The notes under the pieces were generated by a model. It was not told the DNA's origin, ran no database searches, and worked only from the letters and a program-made list of their open reading frames with translations. Positions 42,579 to 51,465 of a stretch of DNA of 64,000 nucleotides are shown here, in pieces. The number at the start of each line of letters is the position of its first letter. Within the stretch, counting starts at the first letter, position 1. Source of the DNA: Limimaricola sp027213785 (GTDB lineage: Bacteria > Pseudomonadota > Alphaproteobacteria > Rhodobacterales > Rhodobacteraceae); the NCBI RefSeq assembly GCF_050847355.1, contig NZ_CP193755.1, positions 3,100,001-3,164,000 on the forward strand, read 5' to 3'. The position numbers and the translations under genes are program-made.

Positions 42579-43513
42579 GCCGCCGCCTCGCCGGCGGTGT
42601 CGGGCACGATGATCCGAAAGGCATTGCGGACCATCTCGAATTCGAGCGGACCGTCCATTGCGAATTTCTCGCCGTCGCAGGCGACGAGCTGACGACGGCG
42701 CTTCACGTGAATCACCAGTCGGTCGGCACAGATCAGTTCGAAATCCTCGCCCAGCCGCATCTGCTTGACCGCCAGCCGCACCGCATCCGACAAGAGGCCC
42801 ATCCGGCCTTCGTCCGGCGCCACGAAGACCGCGAAGCCGCCCCGGCGGATGCAGTCCGCGCCCTGCAGCCCGAAATGCTCAAGCTGGAACGCCGAGCGTG
42901 CGGCGAAGACCAGCGGCGTGCGAAACCGGCGGCGCTGCCCCTCGACCTCGATCTCGACCTTGAGCGGCCGGGTAAAGCGCCAGAAGGTCTTGAGCACAGA
43001 CCAATGCGCCGCGATGCGCCTGCGGCCCCAGCGGCGATAGACCGTCTCGCGCTCCTTGAGGATCGCGGGATAGACCCCGATGCTGGCATTGTTCAGGAAC
43101 AGCCGCCCGTTGACCGCGCCGAGATCGATGCTGCGGCTGTGCCCGGCAGCGATGACCTTCGCCGCGCCCTCGGGGTCCTCGGGGATGCCGTAGCCGCGCG
43201 CGAAGAAGTTGAAGGTTCCCAAGGGGAGCACGCCCAGCGCGCAATCCGAGCCGTTGAGCGCGGAGGCCACCGCCATGATCGTGCCGTCGCCGCCCGCCGC
43301 CACCACCGTGCCATAGCCGTCGCGCACCGCGGCCCGGGCGGTTTCGGCGATGTCGCGCCCTTTGACGTGGCACAGCTCGGCCTCCGGACCCAGCACCTTC
43401 ATCGCGCGGTCGATGGCCTCGGCCTCGCGGCTGTTGCGGCCGGAATGATCGTTACAGATCACACGGATGCCGGCCCGGTCCGGGGCGGGTCGGGCAGCGA
43501 TCGGGTCGGACAT
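42575..43513 (-). CDS. Diacylglycerol kinase-family lipid kinase (YegS/LCB5 type)
   Basis: The 312-residue protein has the kinase nucleotide motif 'VVAAGGDGTIMAVASAL' and 'LGVLPLGTFNFFARGYGIP', and the later 'NNASIGVYPAIL' strand of the DAGK catalytic fold. The family phosphorylates diacylglycerol, sphingosine or phosphatidylglycerol. It is the first gene of a two-gene operon with the metallophosphoesterase. Physiological substrate unknown. Confidence 0.87.
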   Translation of the reverse strand: MSDPIAARPAPDRAGIRVICNDHSGRNSREAEAIDRAMKVLGPEAELCHVKGRDIAETARAAVRDGYGTVVAAGGDGTIMAVASALNGSDCALGVLPLGTFNFFARGYGIPEDPEGAAKVIAAGHSRSIDLGAVNGRLFLNNASIGVYPAILKERETVYRRWGRRRIAAHWSVLKTFWRFTRPLKVEIEVEGQRRRFRTPLVFAARSAFQLEHFGLQGADCIRRGGFAVFVAPDEGRMGLLSDAVRLAVKQMRLGEDFELICADRLVIHVKRRRQLVACDGEKFAMDGPLEFEMVRNAFRIIVPDTAGEAAA

Positions 43514-43634
43514 GTCCGCGAGGCTCCTGAAAGGGTTCGGCGGATAAACGCTTGGAGTCGGGGAAGGTTTCGGGGCCTACCGACTTCCACCTCCGGACCA
43601 AGGCTGGCACCAAGGGCACGAAAGGCGGCATTCC

Positions 43635-44882
43635 ATGACCCTGATCCGTTTCCTGCGCGACAACGCGCCCTTTCTCGCGGCCGGTGCGCTGCTCAGCTTC
43701 GGCTCCTCCTTCGGGCAGACTTTCTTCATCTCGATCTTCGCGGGCGAGATCCGCGCCGAGTTCGGTCTGAGCCACGGCGCCTGGGGCGGGATCTACACGC
43801 TGGGCACCACGCTTTCGGCGCTGGTGATGATCTGGGCCGGCGGGCTGACCGACCGGTTCCGGGCGCGCCGTCTCGGCCCCGCCGCGATGACACTGCTGGC
43901 GCTGGGCTGCCTGTGCATGGCGGTGCTGCCGGGCAGTTGGGGCTGGGCGCTGGTACCGGTGATATTCCTGCTGCGCTTTGCCGGGCAGGGGATGCTGACG
44001 CATATCTCGGTCGTCGCCATGGCGCGCTGGTTCGCCGCCGGGCGCGGCAAGGCGCTGTCGATCGCCTCGATGGGCGTGGCGCTGGGGCAGGCGGTGCTGC
44101 CGGTGATCTTCGTGGCGGGGCTCGGCCTGATCGACTGGCGCCTTCTCTGGGTCGCGGCGGCGGCGCTGTCGCTCATGGCGGTACCGCTGGCGCTGCGACT
44201 GTTGCGCCGCGAGCGGACCCCGCAGAGCATCGCGCAGGACAGCCAGAGCCTTGGCATGGAGGGCCGGCACTGGACCCGTCTTGGCACGGTGCGGCACTGG
44301 CTGTTCTGGATGCTGGTACCGGCGCTGATGGGGCCGCCCGCCTGGGGCACGGCTCTGTTCTTCCAGCAGGTGCACCTCGCCGAGGTGAAGCCCTGGAGCC
44401 TCGGGCAATGGGTGGCCCTGATGCCCGTCTTCACCGGCATGACCATCGCGGGGACCTTCGCCGCGGGTGCGGCGCTGGACCGGCTCGGCACGGCGCGGCT
44501 GATGCCGTTCCTGATGCTGCCCTGGACCTTGGCCTTCCTGGTGCTGAGCCAGGCCGACGAGCTTGGTCTCGCGGCGCTGGGGCTCGCCATCGCGGGGTTC
44601 GGCGGCGGCGTGCAGGCGGTGCTGCCGGGCGCGTTCTGGGCCGAGTTCTACGGCACCCGCCATATCGGCGCGATCAAGTCGGCGGCGGCGGCCGTGATGG
44701 TGCTTGGCACCGCGATCGGGCCGGGGGTGAGCGGCGTGCTGATAGATCGTGGCATCGATTTTCCGGAGCAGATGCTCGGCATCGCCGCCTATCTCGGGCT
44801 GGCGGGCCTGATGCTCGCTATCGGCGTGCGGCGGGCGGCCCGGTTGTTGCCCATCTCGGAGCCGCTGGTCCGCGCCGCCTAG
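43635..44882 (+). CDS. MFS transporter
   Basis: The 415-residue protein has twelve hydrophobic segments. It starts 'MTLIRFLRDNAPFLAAGALL', and the loop between helices 2 and 3 has 'GGLTDRFRARRLGP', close to the MFS consensus GxLaDrxGrr. The two-halves architecture is visible. No substrate signature was seen; anion/monocarboxylate-type MFS carriers are possible. Its stop overlaps that of the converging smr gene by 4 bp. Confidence 0.85.
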   Translation: MTLIRFLRDNAPFLAAGALLSFGSSFGQTFFISIFAGEIRAEFGLSHGAWGGIYTLGTTLSALVMIWAGGLTDRFRARRLGPAAMTLLALGCLCMAVLPGSWGWALVPVIFLLRFAGQGMLTHISVVAMARWFAAGRGKALSIASMGVALGQAVLPVIFVAGLGLIDWRLLWVAAAALSLMAVPLALRLLRRERTPQSIAQDSQSLGMEGRHWTRLGTVRHWLFWMLVPALMGPPAWGTALFFQQVHLAEVKPWSLGQWVALMPVFTGMTIAGTFAAGAALDRLGTARLMPFLMLPWTLAFLVLSQADELGLAALGLAIAGFGGGVQAVLPGAFWAEFYGTRHIGAIKSAAAAVMVLGTAIGPGVSGVLIDRGIDFPEQMLGIAAYLGLAGLMLAIGVRRAARLLPISEPLVRAA

Positions 44883-45496
44883 CGGGCGCGGCGCAGATAG
44901 ACGTAATAGGCCCCTTCGCCGCCATGGCGGATATGGGCGGGCGTGATCTGCAACACCGCCTCGCGCAGCGGCGACAGGCCGAGCCATTGCGGCACCTGAT
45001 GGCGCAACACCCCGTGCCGCACCGGCATCGGAGCCTCGTAATCGCGCGCGCGCCCCTTGCCGGTGATCACCAGCACCAGCCTACGACCCATCGCCTGGCT
45101 CGACAGGATGAAGGCCACCAGCTCGGGATGCGCCTCCGACAGCGTCATGCCGTGCAGGTCGAGCCGCGCCTCGGGCTTGAGCTTGCCCCGGGTCATCCGC
45201 CCATGCGCCTTTGCATCCATCGCCACGGGGGCGGCACGCAGCCGATCGCGCAGGCCGGGCAGCAGATCGTCGGGCCGCTTCGGATCGGCCTTCTGACCGA
45301 CACGGAACCGGGGCAGGGGATCGAAACGCTCGGACAAGGCGGGCTCCGGCGGGGCCGAAGGTTTTGGGGCGGGAGAGGACGAAATCTCCGCGCCGAGACT
45401 TGGCTTGCCGCGCTTGTGCATCGGCGCCGCCTGACGCGCGACACTGTCCCACAACGCCCGTTCCTCGGGCGACAGATGCCTCGGTTTGCGCACCAT
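44879..45496 (-). CDS. Smr domain protein
   Basis: The 205-residue protein has a disordered charged N-terminal half and a C-terminal Smr (MutS2-like) domain with 'RLDLHGMTLSEAH', 'VLVITGKGRA' and 'GEGAYYVYLRRAR'. Smr domains nick branched or RNA substrates; the stand-alone form has an unclear role. It is the last gene of the Tim44-mltA-smr operon, its ATG sharing a base with the mltA stop (TGATG). Confidence 0.88.
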   Translation of the reverse strand: MVRKPRHLSPEERALWDSVARQAAPMHKRGKPSLGAEISSSPAPKPSAPPEPALSERFDPLPRFRVGQKADPKRPDDLLPGLRDRLRAAPVAMDAKAHGRMTRGKLKPEARLDLHGMTLSEAHPELVAFILSSQAMGRRLVLVITGKGRARDYEAPMPVRHGVLRHQVPQWLGLSPLREAVLQITPAHIRHGGEGAYYVYLRRAR

Positions 45497-46527
45497 CAGG
45501 CCGGGTCGGCCAGCGTCTGCGGCAACATGTCCCACGCGCGCTGGATCGGCAGCAGCACCACCATCCGGCCGGTATCGCGGGTCCGGCCCGCGCGCTTGCC
45601 CGCGAGCCGCCCGGTGCCGAAGAAGATGTCGGCGCGCTGGGCGCCCTTGATCGCCGATCCGGTGTCCTGCGCGATCATCAGCCGGCGGAACCGATCCTCG
45701 CCCTCGGTCTCGATCCAGACCGGCGCGCCCAGCGGCACGAAGGCCGGGTCCACCGCGATGCTGCGCAACGGCGTGATCGAGCGGTTCATCGCGCCAAGCG
45801 GGCCGCGCTCGGCCGGAACCTCGTTCACCTCGCGGAAGAACACGTAGGAGCGGTTGGTCCAGAGCAGTTCCTTGCCATCCACCGGGTTGCGCCGCACCCA
45901 GGACCGGATCACGTCGGCCGAGACCTGGTGCGGCTCGTAGACGCCGCGCGCCACCAGCTCCTGGCCGATCGAGGAATAGGGCTGGCGGTTGGCGGCGCCA
46001 TAGCCCAGCCGGATCATCCGGCCATTGGGCAGCCGCACCCGGCCCGACCCCTGGATCTGCAGGAAGAACAGGTCGACCGGGTCGACATAGGCGATCTCGA
46101 GGCCGCGGCCGCGAAGCGCGCCGCCCTGGTCGATCTCCTGCCGCGTCAGCCAAGGCCCCTCCGAGGGCAGGTCGTCGGGAACGCGGTAGACCGGCGCGAC
46201 ATAGCGCCCGTCGGGCACCTCCGATCCGCGCAGCTCGGGTTCGTAATAGCCGGTGAACAGCGCCTCGCGCCCGTCCTCGATCTGCACCGGCAGGAAGAAC
46301 AGCTCGAAAAAGCTCTTGGCGTCCTCGGTCTCGTGGCCCAGCGCACAGAGCGCCTGCCAGTCGCGGTCGCGCAGATCGCCGCAGGTTTCGAGAAAGGTGT
46401 CGAGCGCGGCGCGGTGGTCGTCGGCGGCCCAGCCCCTGAGCTGGTCGAAGCCAAGGAGCTTCGGGCTGGCCGCCGCGCCGAGCGGCAGCCCCAGGGCCAG
46501 CGCCAGTGCCGCCGCGAGCCGGGTCAT
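45496..46527 (-). CDS. mltA: Membrane-bound lytic murein transglycosylase A family
   Basis: The 343-residue protein starts with a signal peptide (LAAALALALGLPLGAAA) and has the MltA barrel with 'LFTGYYEPEL' and the 3D catalytic domain 'IAVDPAFVPLGAPVWI' and 'MIAQDTGSAIKGAQRADIF', which holds the Asp residues. MltA cuts peptidoglycan glycan strands to 1,6-anhydro ends, generating material for recycling. No lipobox Cys is seen at the signal cleavage site, so it may be soluble in the periplasm. Confidence 0.92.
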   Translation of the reverse strand: MTRLAAALALALGLPLGAAASPKLLGFDQLRGWAADDHRAALDTFLETCGDLRDRDWQALCALGHETEDAKSFFELFFLPVQIEDGREALFTGYYEPELRGSEVPDGRYVAPVYRVPDDLPSEGPWLTRQEIDQGGALRGRGLEIAYVDPVDLFFLQIQGSGRVRLPNGRMIRLGYGAANRQPYSSIGQELVARGVYEPHQVSADVIRSWVRRNPVDGKELLWTNRSYVFFREVNEVPAERGPLGAMNRSITPLRSIAVDPAFVPLGAPVWIETEGEDRFRRLMIAQDTGSAIKGAQRADIFFGTGRLAGKRAGRTRDTGRMVVLLPIQRAWDMLPQTLADPA

Positions 46528-47183
46528 TCCCCGGTTGCCACCAGTTTCCAGTTGGGATCTTCGCTGCCCATGACGCGGCCGAAGGTCCAGACGTCGCGCT
46601 GGCGCTTGATCTCGGAGGTCGAGCCCTCGACGATCTCGCCCGCGGCGTTGCGCACCACGTAGGTCAGTTCGCCGGTGAAGCGCACGGCGATCTCGCCCTC
46701 GCGGCTGGCCGCGTCGAAGCTGGCCTCGCGCACCGCGATCTCGCCAAGGCCCACGAAGGTCGCCTCGACCTTGAGCCCCTCGCGCTCGCGCGCGGCGATC
46801 ACCTCGGCGAAGGCCTCGTAGACGTCATCCGACAGGAACGGCCGCACGCTTTCGAGATCGCCGTTCTCGAACGCCATCAGGATCATCTCGTAGGCGCCGC
46901 GCGCGCCTTGCAGGAATTCGCTGAGATTGAAGTTCGGATCCGCCGCCTTCATCGCGTAGAGCGCCTTGGCGGTGTCGCTGTTCTCGGGGACGTGATCGGT
47001 GATGTCACGATCCGGCCCGCCCTCGATCACCTCGAATTCGGGGCGGTTGCGGCGCTTCTCGGCCTGCGCCGGAAGGCTCGGCTTCTCGAAGCCCTCCCGC
47101 GTTCCCAGCACGCCGCGCAACCGCAGGATCAGGAAGATCGCGATGCCTGCGAGCACCAGAAGCTGGATGATGGGAGAGTTCAT
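46524..47183 (-). CDS. Tim44-domain membrane protein (TimA-like)
   Basis: The 219-residue protein has one N-terminal membrane helix (IIQLLVLAGIAIFLILRL), a charged linker and a C-terminal Tim44/MRP-L45 domain with 'FLQGARGAYEMILMAFENGD' and 'TFGRVMGSEDPNWKLVATG'. Alphaproteobacterial relatives of mitochondrial Tim44 are membrane-bound and of uncertain function. It opens an operon with mltA and smr (4-bp and 1-bp overlaps). Confidence 0.87.
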   Translation of the reverse strand: MNSPIIQLLVLAGIAIFLILRLRGVLGTREGFEKPSLPAQAEKRRNRPEFEVIEGGPDRDITDHVPENSDTAKALYAMKAADPNFNLSEFLQGARGAYEMILMAFENGDLESVRPFLSDDVYEAFAEVIAAREREGLKVEATFVGLGEIAVREASFDAASREGEIAVRFTGELTYVVRNAAGEIVEGSTSEIKRQRDVWTFGRVMGSEDPNWKLVATGE

Positions 47184-47324
47184 TCGGAGCCTCTTGTCAG
47201 CACGGACCTCGTACCGGGTCCATGTCGCACCTATGTAAGCCACGCAACCGTTCAAGTCCACCGACCCACCGGCGCGGATTGCCTTTGGGTACGGGGATGA
47301 CAACACAGTTTCGGGAGACCGCCC

Positions 47325-47822
47325 ATGTGGCTCTTCATCGCCTTCCTCGCCGTGCCGTTGATCGAGATCGGCCTGTTCATCCAAGTCGGCGGGCTGATCG
47401 GCTTGTGGCCGACGCTGCTGATCGTGGTGCTGACCGCGATCGCCGGTACCGCGCTGGTGCGCGGGCAGGGCATGCAGGCGATCGCGCGGCTGAAACGCTC
47501 GATGAACGAATTCTCCGATCCCTCGCGGCCGCTGGCGGACGGGGCGATGATCCTGTTCGCGGGCGCGCTCTTGCTGACGCCGGGCTTCTTCACCGATGCC
47601 TGTGGCTTCGCGCTGCTGGTGCCGGCGGTACGCAGCCGGGTGTTCAAGCTGCTGAAGGACAAGGTGAAGGTGGCGAGCTTCGAGATGGGTCAGCAATCGC
47701 CGCACCGGCCCTATGATCCGCGCGGGCCGCAGGCACCGCGCGACACCGTGATCGACGGCGAATTCCAAGAGCTGGGCGAGGGCCGCGCGCCGACCCATCC
47801 CTCGGGATGGACACGGCATTGA
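47325..47822 (+). CDS. fxsA: FxsA family membrane protein
   Basis: The 165-residue protein has an N-terminal pair of helices 'MWLFIAFLAVPLIEIGLFI' and 'LWPTLLIVVLTAIAGTALV', then 'GMQAIARLKRSMNEF' and a 'LLLTPGFFTDACGFALLVP' segment. This is the FxsA pattern; FxsA relieves phage T7 exclusion in E. coli but its normal role is unknown. It diverges from the Tim44 gene and precedes secB, as commonly seen in this order. Confidence 0.9.
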   Translation: MWLFIAFLAVPLIEIGLFIQVGGLIGLWPTLLIVVLTAIAGTALVRGQGMQAIARLKRSMNEFSDPSRPLADGAMILFAGALLLTPGFFTDACGFALLVPAVRSRVFKLLKDKVKVASFEMGQQSPHRPYDPRGPQAPRDTVIDGEFQELGEGRAPTHPSGWTRH

Positions 47823-47877
47823 GGGGCGCCCCGGCGGCTGCTAGACAAAGGGCCAACAGTTACCGGAGGACCCAGTC

Positions 47878-48423
47878 ATGACCGATACACCCGACGCTCC
47901 CGCCACCCCCGAGACCGAGGGGCAGGCGCCCCAGCAGCCCAAGGTGACGCAGCGCGTCGTGGCGCAGTACATCCGTGACATGTCCTTCGAGAACGCGCTG
48001 GCGCAGAAGGGCCTGACCGGCGACCTGCAGCCCGAGGTCTCGGTGCAGGTCAATCTCGACGCCCGCAAGCGCGGCGCCGAAGGCCAGTACGAGGTGATCA
48101 CCAAGCTCAACATCACCTCGAAGGCCAAGGAATCCGGCGAGCCGCTGTTCCTGTTCGAGATCGAGTATGCCGGCGTGTTCCAGATCTCCGGCGTGCCGGA
48201 CGAGCAGCTGCACCCCTATCTGCTGATCGAGTGCCCGCGCATCACCTTCCCCTATCTGCGCCGGATCGTTTCGGACGTGACCCGCGACGGCGGCTTCCCG
48301 CCGCTGAACCTCGAGCAGATCGACTTCCTGCAGCTCTACCGCAACGAGCTTCAGCGCCGCGCCCAGGCGCAGCAGGCCCAGAAGGCCTCCGAGGCCGAGC
48401 CGGGTCCGTCCGGCACCGCCTGA
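47878..48423 (+). CDS. secB: Protein-export chaperone SecB
   Basis: The 181-residue protein matches SecB: 'QYIRDMSFENALA', 'EVSVQVNLDARK', 'LFLFEIEYAGVFQISG', and 'ECPRITFPYLRRIVSDVTRDGGF' (in two halves), the most conserved stretch. SecB keeps exported preproteins unfolded and delivers them to SecA. It has GGAGG before the ATG and converges with dnaQ three bases away. Confidence 0.96.
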   Translation: MTDTPDAPATPETEGQAPQQPKVTQRVVAQYIRDMSFENALAQKGLTGDLQPEVSVQVNLDARKRGAEGQYEVITKLNITSKAKESGEPLFLFEIEYAGVFQISGVPDEQLHPYLLIECPRITFPYLRRIVSDVTRDGGFPPLNLEQIDFLQLYRNELQRRAQAQQAQKASEAEPGPSGTA

Positions 48424-48426
48424 GGC

Positions 48427-49113
48427 CTAGCCGAACCTTTTCCAAAGCGCGTCGTCGCCCAGCTTGCCGATGAACTCGGCATGGGCGGCGGCCTCTTCCT
48501 CCGTCAGCCGCGCCGGCAGCGGCACGGGACGGGGGCGCGGCCGCCAGTCGGCCTCGGCCTCGCCGGAACGGCCTTGCGCGACGTTCAGCGCGAAATCGGG
48601 CTGTCGTCCGCCGATCAGCTCCAGATAGACCTCGGCGAGAATCTCGCTGTCGAGCAGCGCGCCGTGCAGCGTGCGCGACGAGTTGTCGATGCCGAAGCGG
48701 CGGCACAGCGCGTCGAGCGAGGCGGGCGAGCCCGGGAACCGCTTGCGCGCGATGGCCAGCGTGTCGAGCGCGCGATCCATCGGGATCTTCGGCATCTTCA
48801 CCCATGACAACTCGGCGTTGAGGAATTTCATGTCGAAGGCGGCGTTGTGGATCACCAGCCGCGCATCGCCGATGAAATCGACGAAATCCTGCGCGATGGC
48901 CGCGAAGACCGGCTTGTCGCGCAGAAACTCGTCGCCCAGCCCGTGCACCTCGAAGGCGCCCTGCGGCATCGAGCGTTCGGGATTGATGTATTGGTGGTAG
49001 GTGCGGCCCGTGGGCATGTGGTTGAGCAGTTCGACCGCGCCGATCTCGACGATGCGATCGCCCTCGGCGGGCTCGAAACCGGTGGTTTCCGTGTCGAGAA
49101 CGATCTCACGCAT
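48427..49113 (-). CDS. dnaQ: DNA polymerase III epsilon subunit (3'-5' exonuclease)
   Basis: The 228-residue DEDD-type exonuclease has motif I 'LDTETTGFEP', motif II 'VIHNAAFDMKFL', and motif III 'HGALLDSEILAEVY', all with their acidic residues. It proofreads for the replicative polymerase. It overlaps coaE by 8 bp in a leftward maf-aroE-coaE-dnaQ operon that runs away from the origin. Confidence 0.95.
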   Translation of the reverse strand: MREIVLDTETTGFEPAEGDRIVEIGAVELLNHMPTGRTYHQYINPERSMPQGAFEVHGLGDEFLRDKPVFAAIAQDFVDFIGDARLVIHNAAFDMKFLNAELSWVKMPKIPMDRALDTLAIARKRFPGSPASLDALCRRFGIDNSSRTLHGALLDSEILAEVYLELIGGRQPDFALNVAQGRSGEAEADWRPRPRPVPLPARLTEEEAAAHAEFIGKLGDDALWKRFG

Positions 49114-49699
49114 CGCGCATCTGCCTCCTGATCCGGGCGATCACCTCGCGCACGCCCTGCCGGGCGGCCTCGAGGCTCGTCGTCTCGATCAGGTAATCGG
49201 CCTTGGCGCGTTTCTCAACATCCGGCATCTGCCGCGCGAGGATCGCCTCGAACTGCGGCCGCGTCATGCCGGGCCGGGCGAGAACGCGCGCGGCTTGGGT
49301 TTCGGCCGGGGCGCTGACCACCACCACGGCGTCCATCTCGGTCGCGCCGCCGGTCTCGTAGAGGAGCGGCACGTCGAGCACGACGATATCGGCCGATCGC
49401 GCGGCGACGAACGCCTCGCGGTCGGCCTGCACCAGCGGGTGGACGATCGCCTCGATGCGGGGCAGGGCCTCGGGATCGGCGGCGATGATCTCCTTGAGCG
49501 CGGGGCGCGAGACCGCGCCATCGATCACCGCTGCGGGAAAGGCCGCCCCGATGGGCGCCACCGCCGCGCCGCCGCGACCATAGAGCCGGTGCACCGCCGC
49601 ATCCGCATCCCAGACCGGCAGGCCCTCATCGGCGAACATCCGTGCCGTGGTCGATTTGCCCATGCCGATCGAGCCGGTGAGGCCGAGCCGAAAGCTCAT
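49106..49699 (-). CDS. coaE: Dephospho-CoA kinase
   Basis: The 197-residue kinase has the P-loop 'GLTGSIGMGKSTT' at the N-terminus, followed by 'WDADAAVHRLY' with the catalytic Asp and 'VPLLYETG'. It phosphorylates dephospho-CoA in the last step of CoA synthesis. The ATG at 49699 overlaps the aroE stop (ATGA); a longer frame into aroE is not used. Confidence 0.95.
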   Translation of the reverse strand: MSFRLGLTGSIGMGKSTTARMFADEGLPVWDADAAVHRLYGRGGAAVAPIGAAFPAAVIDGAVSRPALKEIIAADPEALPRIEAIVHPLVQADREAFVAARSADIVVLDVPLLYETGGATEMDAVVVVSAPAETQAARVLARPGMTRPQFEAILARQMPDVEKRAKADYLIETTSLEAARQGVREVIARIRRQMRDA

Positions 49700-50526
49700 G
49701 CCAGCACCGCCGCCCGCGTCGCCTCCGTCACCTGTGGCGTCGCGCCGAACCAACGCTCGAAGCCCGGTACCGCCTGGTGCAGCAGCATGCCCAGACCATC
49801 GACCGTGCGGCAGCCCCGGGCCCGCGCCGCGAGAAGCATCGGCGTGTCGAGCGGCGTGTAGACCAGATCGGTCACCAGCGCCGAGCCGGGCAGGGCGGAG
49901 AGGTCGAGATCGAAGGGATCGGCGCCCTCCATGCCCAGCGAGGTTGTGTTCACCACGGTCGCCGCGCCGTCGAGCGCGGGTGCCGCCTCGGCCCAGTCGA
50001 TCACCCGGATCCTCGGGCCGAAGGCCTCGGCCAACGCCTCGGCCCGGGCCCGGGTGCGGTTCGCGAGACGGATCTCGGGCACGTTCGCTTCGATCAGCGC
50101 GTCCAGGACCGCCCGCGCCGCGCCGCCCGCGCCGAGCACTACCGCCGGTCCGTCGGCAGGCCGCCAGTCCGGCGCGCCCTGACGCAGGTTCTCGACGAAG
50201 CCGTAGCCGTCGGTGTTGTCGGCATGGATGCCGTCTTCGCGAAAGCTCAGCGTGTTGGCCGCGCCGATCCGCGCCGCGCGGGCACTGACATGATCGGCCA
50301 CCTGCAGCGCCGCATGCTTGTGCGGCAAGGTCACGTTGGTACCGCGAAACCCCATGCGAGGCAGGGTGCGCACGACCTGCTCGAAATCCTCCGGTTCCAC
50401 GTGCATGGGCACGTAATGCCCGGCGATGCCGAGATCCACGAGCCAGTGCGCGAAGAGCCGCGGCGAGCGGGAATGGGCGATCGGGGCGCCGATGACGCCG
50501 GCCAGCGGAATGCGATGCGCGCTCAT
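49696..50526 (-). CDS. aroE: Shikimate dehydrogenase
   Basis: The 276-residue enzyme reduces 3-dehydroshikimate with NADPH in aromatic amino acid synthesis. Features are 'GVIGAPIAHSRSP' for shikimate binding, catalytic Lys in 'NVTLPHKHAAL', the NADP loop 'VLGAGGAARAV' with 'NRTRARAE', and 'NTTSLGM'. The ATG at 50526 overlaps the maf stop (ATGA). Confidence 0.95.
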   Translation of the reverse strand: MSAHRIPLAGVIGAPIAHSRSPRLFAHWLVDLGIAGHYVPMHVEPEDFEQVVRTLPRMGFRGTNVTLPHKHAALQVADHVSARAARIGAANTLSFREDGIHADNTDGYGFVENLRQGAPDWRPADGPAVVLGAGGAARAVLDALIEANVPEIRLANRTRARAEALAEAFGPRIRVIDWAEAAPALDGAATVVNTTSLGMEGADPFDLDLSALPGSALVTDLVYTPLDTPMLLAARARGCRTVDGLGMLLHQAVPGFERWFGATPQVTEATRAAVLA

Positions 50527-51122
50527 CGTTGCAGATCTCCCCTCAGCACCAGCCAGTTGATCAGCTCCACCAGCGGCAGGCCGAGCACGGTGAAGTAATC
50601 GCCCATCACCCGCACGAATAGGCGCACGCCCTCTTCCTCGAGCTTGTAGCCGCCCACCGAGTGGCGGATCGATTCCCAGTTTCGGTCGACGTAATCGCGC
50701 AGATACGTCTCCGAGCATTTCGCCATGTCGAGCCGAACCACGCCGACATGGCGCCAGATCGGCTCACCGTCGCGGCAGACCACCGCCGCCGAAAGCAGCT
50801 GGTGGGTCCGGCCCGAAAGCCGGGTGAGCTGTTCGAGCGCCTCTTCGGGACTTTCGGGCTTGGAAAAGATCTCGCCGCCGAGCGCCAGCACCTGATCGCA
50901 GCCAAGAACCAGCGCGCCGGGATTGCGGTTCGAGACCTTCAGCGCCTTCATCTCCGCCAGCTTGTCGGCCAGATCACGCGGCGGCGCGCCTTCGGCCAGC
51001 AACGCGGCCTTCAGCGCCGCCTCGTCGATGCGCGGCTTCTCGATCTCGAACGGAATCGCGGCCCCTTTGAGGAGACTGGCGCGGATCTCGGATCCGGAGG
51101 CGAGGATGAGGGTCTGGGTCAT
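50523..51122 (-). CDS. maf: Maf-family nucleoside triphosphate pyrophosphatase
   Basis: The 199-residue protein has 'LILASGSEIRASLLKGAAI' at the start (a variant of the S-x-S-P-R-R Maf motif), 'VLGCDQVLALGGEIFSKP', and 'HQLLSAAVVCRDG'. Maf proteins remove pyrophosphate from (modified) nucleotides. It is the first gene left of the origin region and is read away from it. Confidence 0.9.
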   Translation of the reverse strand: MTQTLILASGSEIRASLLKGAAIPFEIEKPRIDEAALKAALLAEGAPPRDLADKLAEMKALKVSNRNPGALVLGCDQVLALGGEIFSKPESPEEALEQLTRLSGRTHQLLSAAVVCRDGEPIWRHVGVVRLDMAKCSETYLRDYVDRNWESIRHSVGGYKLEEEGVRLFVRVMGDYFTVLGLPLVELINWLVLRGDLQR

Positions 51123-51124
51123 GG

Positions 51125-51142
51125 CAGCCTGTGGACGACTCT
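51125..51142 (+). repeat. 18-bp direct repeat, copy 1
   Basis: CAGCCTGTGGACGACTCT is repeated exactly at 51416-51433. Each copy joins a DnaA-box-like TGTGGACGA to a GACTC methylation site. The repeats frame most of the methylation-site cluster of the probable origin. Confidence 0.8.
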
Positions 51143-51245
51143 AGGGAGGAATCGGGATCGAATCATGAGCACGACTCGGTGGAAGGTTGTGACCCCTCCC
51201 GCGACTCGGGACAAGCGGGGTGAGTCGTCTCCGCGACTCAGCGAC

Positions 51246-51254
51246 TTATCCACG
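51246..51254 (+). promoter_or_regulatory. DnaA box
   Basis: TTATCCACG differs from the consensus TTATCCACA only in the last base and recurs unchanged at three other places in the next 800 bp. Confidence 0.65.
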
Positions 51255-51339
51255 GGGGAAGAGCATAAGCCCGGCATTGGGGATCGTTGTGGGCAAATAG
51301 TGGAGTCAAGATCGCGACTCGGGCGCTGCATATGGCAAG

Positions 51340-51366
51340 CTGAAAATTTAAATCATTCATTTTCAG
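51340..51366. repeat. AT-rich inverted repeat in the origin (candidate unwinding element)
   Basis: CTGAAAAT (51340-51347) and ATTTTCAG (51359-51366) are perfect complements around the AT-rich TTAAATCATTC. It is the most AT-rich stretch of the region and is followed by TATTTTAA. Confidence 0.55.
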
Positions 51367-51415
51367 TATTTTAACCGATGTATCCGAGTCGTTCCGATGG
51401 CCTCGACTGCAGGCC

Positions 51416-51433
51416 CAGCCTGTGGACGACTCT
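51416..51433 (+). repeat. 18-bp direct repeat, copy 2
   Basis: Exact second copy of the repeat at 51125-51142, 291 bp away, within the origin region. Confidence 0.8.
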
Positions 51434-51456
51434 GAGGATATGCCGTCAACGACCGC

Positions 51457-51465
51457 TTATCCACG
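51457..51465 (+). promoter_or_regulatory. DnaA box
   Basis: A second TTATCCACG, identical to that at 51246, on the other side of the AT-rich element. Confidence 0.65.

Noticed and set aside
42699..42714. parS-like CGCTTCACGTGAATCA within the lipid kinase gene
   Set aside because: The core TTCACGTGAA is intact but three outer bases differ, including one needed for symmetry; a chance match in coding sequence is plausible.
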